Assembly (NCBI RefSeq): GCF_900187185.1
Contig: NZ_LT906465.1
Location: forward strand, 1,426,001 to 1,490,000
Source: Chryseobacterium taklimakanense
GTDB lineage: Bacteria > Bacteroidota > Bacteroidia > Flavobacteriales > Weeksellaceae
Length of the DNA: 64,000 bases
Direction of reading: 5' to 3'
Under the pieces are notes generated by a model. It saw only the letters and a program-made list of their open reading frames with translations, searched no databases and had not been told where the DNA came from. Position numbers and translations under genes: made by a program. Positions within the stretch are counted from its first letter, which is position 1, and each line of letters begins with the position of its first letter. Of this stretch, positions 62,904-64,000 are shown one piece after another.

Positions 62904-63119
62904 TATCTTAAAACCGTAATTTTCATTCTGACATTGCTATCAAACGGGTAAAACATTTAGATCTACTCGTGAATTCAGGTCAATTCTTTTTTACAAAATA
63001 AAGACAATCAGGAACTTGTATTGCAAATAAACTTTACAAGAACTAAAAAATCCTTTTACAAGCATTACAGGAATTTCAAGCGGAACTTTGACTCAATAAA
63101 ACCCCTAAAATTTACCGTT

Positions 63120-64000
63120 ATGAAATCAATTCATTTAAAGCTGGCCGCTTCCGCCATTCTTCTTTCTGCAGTTTTTTCATGTAAAAAAGGTGAAGTTGCT
63201 GCGAATGCAGTTCAAACCTCAACTGCTGATTACGCCGTAGTTTCTGACAGTGTTTCTATGGCCGCCACTCAACAGGTTGCTGACCGGAAATTTGTAAAAA
63301 CTGCCGACATTAATATGGAAGTTAAAGATGTTTACGAGGCCACAATTTTTATTGAGAAACAATTGAAAGAATTGGGCGGATTTGTGACCGTGAGCAGACT
63401 TAACAGCAATGTGATTTCGGAAGATACTTTTGAAACATCAGATTCCGAAGCAACTTTGGTGAAAAAATATCAAACCGAAAACAGGATCCAGGCCCGTGTT
63501 CCGAGTGAAAAACTGGGCGATTTCCTAACGCGCATTAATGATAAAAAAATGTTTCTGAATTCCAGAACAATTCTGGCGGAAGATGTTACCAACAATGCGA
63601 AAATTGCGCAACTGGAGAAACAAAAACTCGAAAAAACCGGTGAGGTTATCGGCAAAATGAAAAACAGCGGCGACAAAGTAGACCGCACCGAAAATAACCT
63701 GGAACAACACAACCAGCAGCAAATTGCAGACATCACCCTTGCTGATGACCTGAATTACAGTACCGTAGACATTTACATCAAAGAACCCAAAATACGTGTA
63801 GCCGAAATCCTGGTAACCAATACCAAAAACATCGATAATAAATATAAATTCACTTTCTTTTACGATGCTAAAAATGCTTTTGTGGAAGGATTTTATATCA
63901 TTCAGAGATTACTGGTGGGCTTAATTACAATTTGGCCTTTGATGCTAATTCTGGGTTTTATGGTTTACTTTTTAAGAAGAAAAAAAAGTGGTCTTTCAGA
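63120..64000 (+). CDS. DUF4349 lipoprotein (partial, runs off the right edge)
   Basis: An open frame from the ATG at 63120 to the end of the window, at least 293 residues. It begins with a lipoprotein signal (Cys at about 21, LLSAVFSCKKG). The DUF4349 domain is recognisable: RKFVKTADINMEVKDVYEAT (about 60-79), ELGGFVTVSRLNSN, RIQARVPSEKLGDFLTRIND and a coiled-coil part LEKQKLEKTGEVIGKM. A membrane helix follows near the edge (LITIWPLMLILGFMVYFLRR). Members are envelope proteins of unknown function. The stop codon lies outside the window. Confidence 0.88.
   Translation, partial: MKSIHLKLAASAILLSAVFSCKKGEVAANAVQTSTADYAVVSDSVSMAATQQVADRKFVKTADINMEVKDVYEATIFIEKQLKELGGFVTVSRLNSNVISEDTFETSDSEATLVKKYQTENRIQARVPSEKLGDFLTRINDKKMFLNSRTILAEDVTNNAKIAQLEKQKLEKTGEVIGKMKNSGDKVDRTENNLEQHNQQQIADITLADDLNYSTVDIYIKEPKIRVAEILVTNTKNIDNKYKFTFFYDAKNAFVEGFYIIQRLLVGLITIWPLMLILGFMVYFLRRKKSGLS

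Noticed and set aside
1-64000. CRISPR array, prophage, insertion sequence, rRNA or tRNA genes
   Set aside because: Looked for regular direct repeats with spacers, transposase or phage structural proteins, and tRNA-like cloverleaf arms in the gaps; none found.

Overview
The window looks like the chromosome of a flavobacterium of the Weeksellaceae type (Chryseobacterium/Kaistella-like). The evidence is the AT-leaning composition, promoter cores of the Bacteroidota form TAnnTTTG, TonB-linked outer-membrane proteins, a fused CcoN-CcoO cbb3 oxidase subunit, a type-2-looking isoleucyl-tRNA synthetase, and many Bacteroidota-restricted families (HU-CCDC81, haem_bd, DUF4349). It is almost entirely ordinary housekeeping sequence. 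I see no prophage, insertion sequence, CRISPR array, rRNA or tRNA gene.

Layout. 1-2425 (minus): end of a surface-polysaccharide cluster (EpsG-like protein cut by the window edge, GT2 glycosyltransferase) preceded by an arginase-fold protein that has lost most metal ligands. 2525-5062: topA. 5326-12393 (plus): DUF2062, ileS, a DksA-like protein, lspA, a MntA/HepT toxin-antitoxin pair sitting between two copies of the same terminator, and trpS. 12496-17237 (minus): HAD nucleotidase, a 44-residue small gene, an ECF-like sigma factor, a secreted protein, metK with a leader RNA resembling the SAM-II aptamer, and an OxyR-like regulator. 17417-20118 (plus): enoyl-CoA hydratase, dCMP deaminase, xerD, NUDIX. 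20112-28998 (minus): haem-binding protein, Ig-like lipoprotein, serine hydrolase, 2-hydroxyacid dehydrogenase, thioesterase, a membrane-anchored HU-like protein, a TonB receptor behind a clear TPP riboswitch, and a WG-repeat protein. 29173-33718 (plus): aconitase and an outer-membrane beta-barrel protein. 33840-37325 (minus): RluA, TauE/SafE, small membrane protein, panB, Crp/Fnr regulator. 37418-46295 (plus): the complete cbb3 oxidase locus (ccoI, ccoS, ccoNO, ccoQ, ccoP, ccoG, fixH, TauE/SafE copper-type transporter), followed by a lipoprotein. 47318-60024 (minus): serS, a lipoprotein, an asnB/flippase/GT4 polysaccharide block, a conserved unknown, a CCG-domain/4Fe-4S membrane pair, an MCE protein and a PpiD/SurA-type isomerase. 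60290-64000 (plus): lon, a possible frameshifted small gene, and a DUF4349 lipoprotein cut by the window end.

How the parts work together. The cbb3 block is a self-contained microaerobic respiration module: subunits, haem/copper maturation and metal transport, with a Crp/Fnr regulator divergent from it. Three regulatory RNAs or operators are readable: the TPP aptamer before the TonB receptor (thiamin-type uptake), the SAM-II-like leader before metK, and several intrinsic terminators that delimit the operons. The most unusual local structure is the mntA-hepT pair, whose two flanks are near-identical 35-bp terminator sequences, each followed by a TATTTTTG promoter core.
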